Assembly (NCBI RefSeq): GCF_963677195.1
Contig: NZ_OY781918.1
Coordinates: 4,390,923 to 4,454,922, forward strand
Length of the DNA: 64,000 bases
DNA from: an uncultured Marinifilum sp.
GTDB lineage: Bacteria; Bacteroidota; Bacteroidia; Bacteroidales; Marinifilaceae
Direction of reading: 5' to 3'
A model generated the notes under the pieces. That model was not told the DNA's origin. It saw only the letters and a program-made list of their open reading frames with translations, and ran no database searches. Shown here one piece after another: positions 52,354-61,440 of this stretch (position 1 is the first letter of the stretch; every line of letters begins with the position of its first letter). A program made the position numbers and the translations under genes.

Positions 52354-53481
52354 CTATTTCTGTAAATCTTCATAAATCATCTTTGCAAAACGTGCAGACG
52401 CACCTGCCCCACCCAATTTTTCATTCAGCATTTGATAATTGTATAACATCTGACTGCGATAATTTTTATCAAATAGAATTTGATTGAGTTCCTGACTAAT
52501 CATCTCTTTATTGCAGGTATGCTGAATTAACTCTTTCACAATTAATTTATCCATTACTAAATTAACAAGCGAGATGTACTTTACTTTTAGCAATCGCTTT
52601 CCTATTGCAAACAAAAGTCTACCTCCGCCAGTTAAATAGCAAACCACCTGGGGAATGTGAAGCAAAGCTGTTTCTAAAGTTGCTGTTCCCGAAGTAACCA
52701 AGGCCGCTTTCGACTGCTGCAATAAATCGTAGGTTTGTGCATAAACAAATTTAACATTAGTACCTGTCGCTACCTGAGCATAAAATTCCTTTGTTATAGA
52801 TGGTGCTGCAGCCACCACAAACTGATAATCAGGAAAATCATTTACCACATCGAGCATTACAGGTAAAACTCGTTCTATTTCCTGTTTACGACTTCCTGCC
52901 AAAAGAGCAATAATTGGTTGCTGCGATAAATCGTTTTTTTGAGTAAAATTTTCGAAAGACTCATTCTTATTAGGTCGATTTTCGATAGCATCTAACAGTG
53001 GATTTCCTCCAAAACTCACTTCATAATTGTGCTTTTTATAAAATTCTGTTTCGAAAGGAAAAATGGTAAACATTCTATCTACATAAGCTTTAATCTTTTT
53101 AACTCTTCCCTCTTTCCATGCCCAAATTTTTGGGGAGATATAATAATGAACGCGAATACCATTTTTCTTAGCAAACTTTGCCATTCGAAGATTAAACCCT
53201 GGGTAATCAACCAAAATTAATACATCAGGTTTATACTCTAGCAAATCTTTTTCACAAAGAGAAAAATTAGCTTTAATCTTTCCTAAATTTTTCAATACAG
53301 TTACAAAACCCATAAAAGCAGTTTCGCGATAATGCTTCACCATTTCGCCTCCTTGCGCCTGCATTAAATCTCCACCCCAAAAGCGAAATTGCGCTTCCAA
53401 ATCCTGAGATTTTAATTCCTTCATTAAATTGGATGCATGAAGATCTCCCGATGCTTCGCCTGCTACAATATAGTATTTCAT
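52354..53481 (-). CDS. lpxB: Lipid-A-disaccharide synthase
   Basis: GT19 glycosyltransferase that joins UDP-diacylglucosamine and lipid X. The N-terminus MKYYIVAGEASGDLHASNL is the family signature. Others are RFWGGDLMQAQGGE, YISPKIWAWKEGRVKKI and the C-terminal SGTATLETALLHIPQVVCY. Length (375) is normal. It forms a minus-strand cluster with surE and a small membrane protein. Confidence 0.96.
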   Translation of the reverse strand: MKYYIVAGEASGDLHASNLMKELKSQDLEAQFRFWGGDLMQAQGGEMVKHYRETAFMGFVTVLKNLGKIKANFSLCEKDLLEYKPDVLILVDYPGFNLRMAKFAKKNGIRVHYYISPKIWAWKEGRVKKIKAYVDRMFTIFPFETEFYKKHNYEVSFGGNPLLDAIENRPNKNESFENFTQKNDLSQQPIIALLAGSRKQEIERVLPVMLDVVNDFPDYQFVVAAAPSITKEFYAQVATGTNVKFVYAQTYDLLQQSKAALVTSGTATLETALLHIPQVVCYLTGGGRLLFAIGKRLLKVKYISLVNLVMDKLIVKELIQHTCNKEMISQELNQILFDKNYRSQMLYNYQMLNEKLGGAGASARFAKMIYEDLQK

Positions 53482-53557
53482 GTTTTTTGAAACTTAATTT
53501 CCGATAAGTATCGGGATAAGATTTGCGATTTACAATTTCTTTATTAATTCTAGTTAT

Positions 53558-53857
53558 CTACATTCCAAACCGGAATATCATAATAGCAAAAGAATATAGA
53601 ATAGTTGCCAGCAAAACGCCTCTAGCTGCTTTTAATAAATCGCTTTTAATAAAAAGAAAGAAGAAAGCAATATTACCAAAATATACCCCCAAAGCCATTA
53701 CCTTAGTGTAAATACGATGAATTAGAAGACTATCCATAAATTCCTGAATTGTCATTTCTTCCTGGAATTTCACAAGATAAGCCAATAGAATTGAAAGAAT
53801 TGGTACAACAATACCAACAAAAACACCCAATGGCATAGAGTTAATCTTCGATTTCAT
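53558..53857 (-). CDS. Small membrane protein of unknown function
   Basis: A 99-residue protein with three hydrophobic segments (about 10-28, 50-70, 78-97) and no signal peptide. It overlaps the end of surE by 17 bp and lies 76 bp before lpxB. I do not recognise a named family. The overlap and the hydrophobic pattern make it a real gene, probably co-translated with SurE. Confidence 0.8.
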   Translation of the reverse strand: MKSKINSMPLGVFVGIVVPILSILLAYLVKFQEEMTIQEFMDSLLIHRIYTKVMALGVYFGNIAFFFLFIKSDLLKAARGVLLATILYSFAIMIFRFGM

Positions 53858-54614
53858 AATCCCAGGTTTTAAGATCCTCTATCAATTGATGCGCAGTCAT
53901 ATCAATTTGAGTAGGAACAATAGAGGCAAATCCATTATTAATAGCCCATTCGTCGGTTTCTTCGGCTTTTGGCTCAGCATTCTTAAAATATCCTGTTAAC
54001 CAGTAATAATCACCACCAAAAGGATCCTGTCTATGATCAAACTCCTCTTTCCATTTGCCATCAGCCTGACGACAAACACGAGCACCGTTTATTTTTCCTT
54101 TAGGAAAGTTTACATTTAAACAAACACCTTTTGCCAATCCTTTTTTTACCAGATTTGAAAATATATTACGACCATATTTTATACTTTCCGAAAAATCTGC
54201 ATCAGCTCTAAAATCATTTAAAGAATAGCCCACCGATGGAATTCCATTTAAACAACCCTCGATAGTAGCACCCATAGTTCCCGAGTACAAAACACTAACA
54301 GAAGTATTTGCGCCATGATTAATTCCCGAAACCAAAAAATCAGGAGTACGTGGCAATATTTTATTCAATGCCAGTTTAACACAATCTACTGGAGTTCCTT
54401 TACAACTGTAAATATGTAAATTCTCTTCGTCTCTAACTTTTTTTATTCGAATAGGTACCTCAACGGTAATAGAATTAGATTTACCTGAGTTGGCACGGTT
54501 TGGCGCAACAACATAAATATCGCCAAAACCTTTAACAATAGCCACCAAAGCTTTAATTCCCTTGGCATTTAATCCATCGTCGTTGGTAACAAGTATAATT
54601 GGTTTATCGTTCAT
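53841..54614 (-). CDS. surE: 5'/3'-nucleotidase SurE
   Basis: Metal-dependent nucleotidase and exopolyphosphatase active in stationary phase. The N-terminal metal site ILVTNDDGLNAKGI is present, as are VVAPNRANSGKSNSIT and VSGINHGANTSVSVLYSGTM. The ATG at 54614 (MNDKPIIL) is chosen over the longer frame (257 residues). It is the first gene of the surE - small membrane protein - lpxB cluster. Confidence 0.96.
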   Translation of the reverse strand: MNDKPIILVTNDDGLNAKGIKALVAIVKGFGDIYVVAPNRANSGKSNSITVEVPIRIKKVRDEENLHIYSCKGTPVDCVKLALNKILPRTPDFLVSGINHGANTSVSVLYSGTMGATIEGCLNGIPSVGYSLNDFRADADFSESIKYGRNIFSNLVKKGLAKGVCLNVNFPKGKINGARVCRQADGKWKEEFDHRQDPFGGDYYWLTGYFKNAEPKAEETDEWAINNGFASIVPTQIDMTAHQLIEDLKTWDYEIED

Positions 54615-54955
54615 ATTTTTATTTTGATAATTGTACAAATATATCCGAATTTGAATCAATAATCAATCCTCTCACATGATATTTAATTTAACAACAAAGA
54701 AAAGCATAGAATTAGAAAAGAAATAACAACTTTTAAAACTCAAAATCTTTACATCTATCTATTAAACACTTAGAGCAAATTTAGTAAAACAAATAGCTTT
54801 ACAAATAATACAATGATTACTAACCCATTTTAAGCCCCCAACATCTTTGGTACTTGAGCCTAAAATTTCTACTTTTGTAAGCTTGTAAACAGGAAGCAAG
54901 CTCATTGTCTTCCCTGTTCTTGTTTTGATAATTATCTGATAAAATACACATACAA
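54615..54955. other. Divergent region between surE and pheT
   Basis: 341 bp with no gene. The pheT side has a consensus promoter and a leader hairpin, listed separately. The surE side shows nothing clear. Confidence 0.4.
54846..54877 (+). promoter_or_regulatory. Consensus promoter of pheT
   Basis: TTTG (54846-54849), a 20-nt spacer and TACTTTTG (54870-54877) fit the Bacteroidota promoter exactly. The expected transcript starts near 54884 and has a leader of about 70 nt. The leader contains a hairpin, AACAGGAAG (54888-54896) with CTTCCCTGTT (54909-54918), one base bulged. No T tract or Phe-rich leader peptide is present, so attenuation is not shown. Confidence 0.7.
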
Positions 54956-57406
54956 ATGAAAGTATCGTACAAATGGCTTAAAGATTATATCGATATTGAT
55001 CTTTCGCCTGCTGAAATGGATGAGATCCTAACTCAAATTGGATTAGAAGTTGGTGGAATTGAAAAATTCCAATCAATTAAAGGTGGTTTAGAAGGATTGG
55101 TAATTGGTGAGGTAAAAACCTGTAAGCCACACGAAAACTCTGACCATTTAAGCATTACCAGCGTTGATGTTAATGGCGACGAACTTTTACCTATTGTTTG
55201 TGGAGCTCCTAATGTGGCTGCCGGACAAAAAGTTGTAGTTGCTACAGTTGGAACCATTTTGTACGATGGAGATGAAAGCTTTACCATTAAAAAATCTAAA
55301 ATCAGAGGTGAACTTTCTATGGGTATGATTTGTGCCGAAGACGAAATTGGTCTGGGTGCTGGTCACGATGGAATTATGGAACTTCCGCAAGATGCTGTTG
55401 CCGGAACTCCTGCTGCAGAATATTTCAATATCGAAGACGATTTGACCATTGAAATTGATTTGACACCTAACCGTATCGACGGAGCATCGCACATTGGAGT
55501 CGCTCGCGATATGGCTGCTTATTTAAAGCAACAAAAAGAGATTGATTATAAAATGCCTTCGGTTGAAGATTTTAAAATTGAGAACAATAACTTGCCAATC
55601 GAAGTAAAAGTTGAAAATAATGAAGCTTGCCACCGTTATTCAGGTGTTTGTATCAGCGGAATTAAAATTGCGGAATCTCCTGAATGGTTGCAAAACCGAT
55701 TAAAAGCAATTGGTCTAAACCCAATTAATAATGTGGTAGATATTACCAATTATGTGTTGTTTGAGACTGGTCAGCCATTACATGCTTTCGATTATGCCAA
55801 GATAAAAGGTAACAAAGTATTGGTTAAAACCTTAGCTGATGGTACTCAATTCACCACTCTTGATGAAGTTGAACGAGAATTGAACGAGAAAGATTTAATG
55901 ATTTGCAACGAAGAAGAACCAATGTGTATTGCAGGAGTTTTTGGAGGAATAGAATCTGGCGTAAGCGATTCTACCACCGATATTTTCCTTGAAAGTGCAT
56001 ATTTCGACTCTGTATTTGTACGTAAAACAGCTCGTCGTCACGGATTAAATACCGATGCATCTTTCCGATTCGAACGTGGAACCGATCCTAACAATACCAT
56101 TTACGCTATGAAGCGTGCAGCTCTTTTAATTAAAGAGATTGCTGGTGGTACCATTTCTTCTGAAATTGTGGATATCTATCCAAGCCCAGTTGAAGATTTC
56201 AAGATCGAGGTAAGCGTTAAGCGTATTGAAAATTTAATTGGTAAACAAATTGGAAAAGAAACCATTAAAAATATACTAACAGCTCTAGAAATTAAAATTG
56301 AAAACGAAGATGGTGACACCTTAAATCTTTTGGTTCCTCCATATCGTGTTGATGTAAAACGTGAAGCTGATATTGTAGAAGAAGTACTTCGTATTTATGG
56401 TTTTAATAATGTTGAGGTTCCTTCGAAAGTAAACGCATCTTTAAGCTATGCTCCAAAACTAAACGAGCACAAACTAAGAAATACCATTGCCGATATGTTA
56501 TCTGCAGCGGGTTTCAACGAAATAATGAACAACTCTTTAACCAAATCTTCTTATTATGAGGAATTGGAAAAGCTTAAACTAGAAAACACTGTACGCATAT
56601 TTAATCCCCTAAGTTCCGACTTAAATGCAATGCGTCAGACTTTACTTTTTGGAGGTTTAGAAAGTGTAGCTTATAATATTAACCGTAGAAATGCAGATTT
56701 AAAATTTTACGAATTTGGTAAATCATACCAACACTTTATAAATCCTGAAAATGAAAATCCGGTAAACAACTATTTCGAGAAAGAGCGTTTGGGATTATTC
56801 ATGAGCGGAAACAAAACTTCTGTAAACTGGAACTTAAAAGAAGAGCCTACAAACTTTTTCCATATAAAATCTTATGTGGAAAACATTTTAAGCAGACTAG
56901 GTTTCAAAATTGAGAAATTGAGAATTAAAGAAACAGAAAATGAACTATTTACAGAAGGCTTAAGCTACGGTATCAAAAAAACTGTTTTGGTTGAAGTAGG
57001 TATGGTTAGTGGTAAAATTCTGAAAAAAATGGACATTGACACTCCTGTTTTTTATGCCGATTTCGATTGGGCTACTCTAATTAAAGAAGCAATTAAGAAC
57101 AAAGTTGGCTATACCGAATTACCTAAGTATCCTGCTGTAAAACGCGACCTTGCATTGTTAATTGACAAATCAACAAGCTTTGCCGAGATTAAAACAATAG
57201 CATTTAATTGTGAGAAGAAACTATTAAAATCTGTTTCTTTATTCGATGTTTACGAAGGAGAAAAATTAGGCGAAAATAAAAAGTCGTATGCAGTAAGCTT
57301 TATCCTTCAGGATACTGAAAAAACTCTAAACGACAAGCAGATTGACAAAATCATGCAAAAACTAATTAAGAGCTACCAAAAACAATTAGGAGCTGAGCTT
57401 CGTTAA
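54956..57406 (+). CDS. pheT: Phenylalanyl-tRNA synthetase beta subunit
   Basis: Charges tRNA-Phe together with PheS. Domains in order: tRNA-binding OB fold (about 40-155, HENSDHLSITSVDV), B3/4 editing domain (about 215-390), B5 (about 405-480), the catalytic-like core and the C-terminal FDX-ACB domain (about 720-816, YPAVKRDLALLID). Length (816) is normal. pheS is not adjacent, which is usual in Bacteroidota. A terminator follows. Confidence 0.97.
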   Translation: MKVSYKWLKDYIDIDLSPAEMDEILTQIGLEVGGIEKFQSIKGGLEGLVIGEVKTCKPHENSDHLSITSVDVNGDELLPIVCGAPNVAAGQKVVVATVGTILYDGDESFTIKKSKIRGELSMGMICAEDEIGLGAGHDGIMELPQDAVAGTPAAEYFNIEDDLTIEIDLTPNRIDGASHIGVARDMAAYLKQQKEIDYKMPSVEDFKIENNNLPIEVKVENNEACHRYSGVCISGIKIAESPEWLQNRLKAIGLNPINNVVDITNYVLFETGQPLHAFDYAKIKGNKVLVKTLADGTQFTTLDEVERELNEKDLMICNEEEPMCIAGVFGGIESGVSDSTTDIFLESAYFDSVFVRKTARRHGLNTDASFRFERGTDPNNTIYAMKRAALLIKEIAGGTISSEIVDIYPSPVEDFKIEVSVKRIENLIGKQIGKETIKNILTALEIKIENEDGDTLNLLVPPYRVDVKREADIVEEVLRIYGFNNVEVPSKVNASLSYAPKLNEHKLRNTIADMLSAAGFNEIMNNSLTKSSYYEELEKLKLENTVRIFNPLSSDLNAMRQTLLFGGLESVAYNINRRNADLKFYEFGKSYQHFINPENENPVNNYFEKERLGLFMSGNKTSVNWNLKEEPTNFFHIKSYVENILSRLGFKIEKLRIKETENELFTEGLSYGIKKTVLVEVGMVSGKILKKMDIDTPVFYADFDWATLIKEAIKNKVGYTELPKYPAVKRDLALLIDKSTSFAEIKTIAFNCEKKLLKSVSLFDVYEGEKLGENKKSYAVSFILQDTEKTLNDKQIDKIMQKLIKSYQKQLGAELR

Positions 57407-57425
57407 TTGTTAGCAGATATTATTG

Positions 57426-57457
57426 AAAAGCCGATTCCCATTGGAGTCGGCTTTTTT
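57426..57457 (+). terminator. Rho-independent terminator after pheT
   Basis: AAAAGCCGA (57426-57434) pairs with TCGGCTTTT (57447-57455), with an inner TCC/GGA pair and a run of six Ts. Confidence 0.88.
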
Positions 57458-57559
57458 ATGGCAGTATCTTCGTCAATAAAATTCAGATATATCTTGCTTT
57501 GTTTCCCAAAAAGCTTTTTCTAATTTAAAAGCTTTAATTCTGACTTATAAAAATAAAAT

Positions 57560-58234
57560 ATGAATCTTCTTCTTATATCTGTAGCACCAATAGCCATTAT
57601 TCTATTTTACGTTTACTATCGCGATAAATACGAAAAAGAACCTATTTCCTTACTCGCTAAAGGTATTTTGGCAGGTATAATTATTTGCATACCTGTAATA
57701 TTTGCCGAGAAAGCAATCTCTGCTTTTCTACCTCTTATTTTTACAGGAAAAATAGCCTATGCTTTTGGCAATGCCTTTTTAGTAGCTGCTCTTTGCGAAG
57801 AGGCTTTTAAACTTTTGGCAGTTTACATTTTGGTATGGAAAAATCCTAACTTTAACGAACGATTCGATGGCATTGTTTACGCAGTATTCGTATCCTTAGG
57901 TTTTGCTCTGGCAGAGAATATTATGTATGTATTTTCGAACGGAATGAGCACTGAAATTGCAAGAGCTTTCACCGCTGTTCCTGCACATGCTATGTTTGGT
58001 ATTATGATGGGATATTATCTGGGCTTAGCAAAATTTTCAAGAAAAGGAAAAACTTCCCTACTTCTTCTGGCATTCATAATCCCATTTTTGGTTCATGGCA
58101 TTTACGATTTTATTCTAATGGTTCAAATCAGCTGGATTCTTACCCTATTCTTCCCATTCCTAATTTACCTTATGCACAAAACAAATGAAAAAATGACCGA
58201 ACTAAATGATAAGTCAATTTTTAGATATAAATAA
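57560..58234 (+). CDS. PrsW-like intramembrane metalloprotease
   Basis: Membrane protein of 224 residues with about seven to eight hydrophobic segments. Motifs of the PrsW/CAAX-type group are visible: LCEEAFKLLAVY (paired Glu), AENIMYVFSNG, VPAHAMFGIMMGYY (His) and HGIYDFIL (His/Asp), together a likely Zn site. In Bacillus PrsW starts cleavage of an anti-sigma factor. The target here is unknown. Confidence 0.9.
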   Translation: MNLLLISVAPIAIILFYVYYRDKYEKEPISLLAKGILAGIIICIPVIFAEKAISAFLPLIFTGKIAYAFGNAFLVAALCEEAFKLLAVYILVWKNPNFNERFDGIVYAVFVSLGFALAENIMYVFSNGMSTEIARAFTAVPAHAMFGIMMGYYLGLAKFSRKGKTSLLLLAFIIPFLVHGIYDFILMVQISWILTLFFPFLIYLMHKTNEKMTELNDKSIFRYK

Positions 58235-58296
58235 TACTTAGTAAGTTATATTGTAAGTATTTGAGCTTATTGTGATGTTTATTACATAATTGAAAT

Positions 58297-58330
58297 AAAA
58301 AAAATTGTAGATTAATCTACAATTTTTTTT
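58297..58330 (+). terminator. Perfect palindromic terminator
   Basis: Seventeen bases on each side of 58313/58314 are perfectly complementary, with core ATTGTAGATTAATCTACAAT flanked by eight As and eight Ts. It can end the prsW-like gene and perhaps the convergent dehydrogenase gene. Confidence 0.8.
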
Positions 58331-58429
58331 ATTCTAAAAGCTTCCCAAAAACAGCTTTTAAATTGAAAGCCATCGAATAGTATTCTACATACAAACTCTT
58401 AATTTTTACAAGCTGGTATTAATCATTTT

Positions 58430-59479
58430 TCAGGATACTTTTAAAACAATCTTACCCACATGATTTTTGTTAATAAATTCCTTCTGAGCTTCAACTATAT
58501 CTTCAAGAGGATAACTTGCTGCAACTAATGGAACAATATTTTTATTTTCGATATGCTTTATCAGGTTAGAAAATACATTTTCACCTAGCACTGTACAACC
58601 AAAAAAGCTCAAATCCTTTAAATATAAAGTTCTTATATCAAGCTTTACATGCGGATTTCCTATTGCACCCGCCACAGCATACCTACCCGATGGTTTAAGA
58701 GTATCTATTAAAGCAGGCCATTGTTCACCTGCTACTAAATCTATAACAACATCAATGGTATTTTCACCTAATATCTCAACTATATTTTCGTCTCTTGTTA
58801 TAACTTCATCGGCTCCAATACTTAAAACTTTCTCTTCTTTTTTCTTGCTTGTAATACCAATTACTTTTGCTCCACGAGCTTTTGCCAACTGAACAGCAGC
58901 AGAACCAACACCTCCCGAAGCTCCTGTAATTAGTACTTTTTCTCCTTTAACAACATTCGCCCTTGTTAACATATTTTCTGCTGTTGAGTAAGAACATGGA
59001 AAAGAAGCAAGCTCAATATCGCTAAGTTCACTTTTAATTGTGTAAGCATGTTTGGCAGCCACAACAGTATACTGGGCAAAACCACCATCGCACTCCGAAC
59101 CAAAATACCATGTTTGTTTAAGAGTTTCTCCATTAACTTCATTTATACTTGGCTCAATAAGTACCCGTTCATTTAATCGATGAGTACTCACCTTATTACC
59201 AACTGAAACTATGTATCCACATACATCAGCACCTTGAATTCTAGGGAATTTTAAGGGATTTCCCGACCAACTGGCGTCCTCACTCTCTCCATCGCCCTTT
59301 GAATACCAAGCCTTTCGTGTATTAATATCCGTATTATTTACAGCTGCCGCACCTACTTTAATTAATACCTCATTAGGTCCTGGTTTTGGTACAGAAATAT
59401 CATTACGAATTTCCAACATATCAAAATCACCATGTCCGTTTAGGTAAACCCCTCTCATTTTCACTGGTATATCAGTCAT
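58430..59479 (-). CDS. Medium-chain (zinc-type or quinone) dehydrogenase
   Basis: NAD(P)H-dependent oxidoreductase of the MDR superfamily, 349 residues. The GroES-like domain (about 20-145) has PGPNEVLIKV and GADVCGYIVSVG. The Rossmann motif is ITGASGGVGSAAVQLAKARG (about 185-204). The structural Zn Cys cluster of true alcohol dehydrogenases is absent, so a quinone oxidoreductase/enoyl reductase-like role is more likely. It stands alone, with no pathway neighbours. Confidence 0.9.
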   Translation of the reverse strand: MTDIPVKMRGVYLNGHGDFDMLEIRNDISVPKPGPNEVLIKVGAAAVNNTDINTRKAWYSKGDGESEDASWSGNPLKFPRIQGADVCGYIVSVGNKVSTHRLNERVLIEPSINEVNGETLKQTWYFGSECDGGFAQYTVVAAKHAYTIKSELSDIELASFPCSYSTAENMLTRANVVKGEKVLITGASGGVGSAAVQLAKARGAKVIGITSKKKEEKVLSIGADEVITRDENIVEILGENTIDVVIDLVAGEQWPALIDTLKPSGRYAVAGAIGNPHVKLDIRTLYLKDLSFFGCTVLGENVFSNLIKHIENKNIVPLVAASYPLEDIVEAQKEFINKNHVGKIVLKVS

Positions 59480-59611
59480 TTTATTTTTTTATCAATGTCA
59501 CTAACAACATTTTGAATTATTACAACTACAAATCAGAAGCTTACAAACAAACTACCTTACATATTTATTTTATTGATATAATTCTGTATAATTTTTTAGT
59601 ACCTAAAACGA

Positions 59612-61129
59612 TTATTTATCAGCCCAGTAGTCCATAACAAAAACATCTTCTAATAATGTTTTCATTTCTTTTTGCACAGCTAAATTTGCCTTATGAAAAA
59701 TAAACTTTTCCCTTGCATTACGATCAATAAAACTAAAAGTAAAACAATAGTCGAACCCCTTACTTTTCCCTTCTGTACTATTATTTATACCCCATTCCAA
59801 TTTTTCAATATCAGGAATTTCGTTTTTCAATTTTTTAAACTTAGCTAAAACTTTGTTAATTTTTTCAGGATTAATATCTTTTTTAAATTTAAAACTTACG
59901 ACATGTCTTAAAATTTTTCCTGATGTATTAGCCTTAAGCGAAGATAACTTATAAGCTACCAATTTTCTTAATCCGAATTCATTAGAACCAGCTACAAGAA
60001 AGTAATCATCATCAATTTTATGGGATTTTAAACCATAATAAATAGAATATCCTGTTTCTAAACAACTTATCGGACTTAATATACCTTGTTGATTTAATTT
60101 ACATAGTTGAATACTGGCATCATCTCTTGTTCCCACAGCTAAAATAGCTTCATTATTGTTTTGAGATATAATTTCGATTCTTGTTTGCCCAAATAGTTTT
60201 GTTTTTTCATCATCCTTTAATACAGAATGAGGAATTAACTCTCCTTTTTTATTAAGCATAAAAACGCTAAGCGCATCTCCATGATAAACAAAATCTGTTT
60301 TTTTTATAAAACCTGATCTCTTATAGTATTTATGGTGTCTGTGCCCAACAATTACATAATATTTATCGCCTAGCTTTACTCCTGTAAGAGGATATGTACC
60401 AGTTAAAAACCTATCTGTTGTATTGTCGTCTATATTATTAACATTTTTAAATTTACCATTATTATAAACCCTAAAACTACTTACACCATTATCCTGAAAT
60501 CCGCCTGTATACAAAAAAGTTTTATTATCTATTTTATGTACAAACATCCCTATAATACCATCGGTGTGAATTTTATCATTGTCTTTTATAGATTGAACAT
60601 GGCTAAGCTCACCATTATCGTGAATTTTAAAACAGCTTAAACCCGGTGTTTCTTCAAGGCCTCCGGCAAAAAGATAAGATGAATTTTTCATGTGAACCAC
60701 CTGTAGTGTAATAGCAGTACCAATGTGGGTTTCCTCGGTATCTTTTATCATAAATACCCGCTCAAGAGTTCCATTATTCAAGATTTTAAAAACCTCAATG
60801 GCATCTCCAAACTTGTTCGCTACAAATAGAAAATCAGTACCATTAATATTGTCGGCAACCATTCCTCTTGCTGGTCCTTTTTCCTTATAAAGCTCTTGTT
60901 TTGTAAGGTGAATTAATTTTCCATTTTTGCTCAATTTAAAAACGTCAATATCTCCAAATCCACCTGCAAAAATGTAATGACTACCATTTTTTTCATAACT
61001 GGTAACCGAAACAGTGTTTTTGCCTGATACAGACTGATAATCGGTTCGAAAGAGACCTATGGTATCTGAAATTTGCGCTAAACAAAGTTTAGAACAAAAC
61101 AAAATACTCAGAAGGATATATTTCTTCAT
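59612..61129 (-). CDS. Secreted beta-propeller protein fused to a C-terminal Dabb domain
   Basis: The 505-residue protein has a signal peptide (about 1-18, LCLAQ). A series of six to seven similar blades with the theme FAGGFGDIDVFKLSKNGKL spans about 40-395 and resembles lactonase-like propellers. Residues about 403-505 form a stress-responsive alpha/beta-barrel (Dabb) domain, RHVVSFKFKKDINPEKIN to MDYWADK. Both parts are known, but the fusion is uncommon. It lies upstream of the dehydrogenase gene on the same strand (132 bp gap). Function unknown; binding or breakdown of a small molecule in the periplasm is conceivable. Confidence 0.82.
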   Translation of the reverse strand: MKKYILLSILFCSKLCLAQISDTIGLFRTDYQSVSGKNTVSVTSYEKNGSHYIFAGGFGDIDVFKLSKNGKLIHLTKQELYKEKGPARGMVADNINGTDFLFVANKFGDAIEVFKILNNGTLERVFMIKDTEETHIGTAITLQVVHMKNSSYLFAGGLEETPGLSCFKIHDNGELSHVQSIKDNDKIHTDGIIGMFVHKIDNKTFLYTGGFQDNGVSSFRVYNNGKFKNVNNIDDNTTDRFLTGTYPLTGVKLGDKYYVIVGHRHHKYYKRSGFIKKTDFVYHGDALSVFMLNKKGELIPHSVLKDDEKTKLFGQTRIEIISQNNNEAILAVGTRDDASIQLCKLNQQGILSPISCLETGYSIYYGLKSHKIDDDYFLVAGSNEFGLRKLVAYKLSSLKANTSGKILRHVVSFKFKKDINPEKINKVLAKFKKLKNEIPDIEKLEWGINNSTEGKSKGFDYCFTFSFIDRNAREKFIFHKANLAVQKEMKTLLEDVFVMDYWADK

Positions 61130-61440
61130 ACTATTTTAATTTATTTACTTTTAACACTACTTACAAGACTGGCAAAATACTCTAATTCTTATAGATTTAT
61201 TGTAAGAATTTTAAATACTATAGTTTATATAAAATCCCGAAACAGAAAGCTAGCCTGCAAATTAAAGATATGTTACTTTTATTTTATAAACTTATCCAAA
61301 TAAGAATGTAATAATTTTTATACTATAATATTTAAGTACTTTCCTCAATCCGATTTCTTCCGGAGCGAGCTTTTCAATCAAAACAAATACTTAATAGTTC
61401 ATTTTTATGAAGTTCTTACCATGATGCATTCAATATGCTT
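61130..61440. other. Intergenic region without recognised features
   Basis: 311 AT-rich bp between the GH16 gene and the propeller gene, both on the minus strand. I see no open frame, clear hairpin or consensus promoter. Confidence 0.3.
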
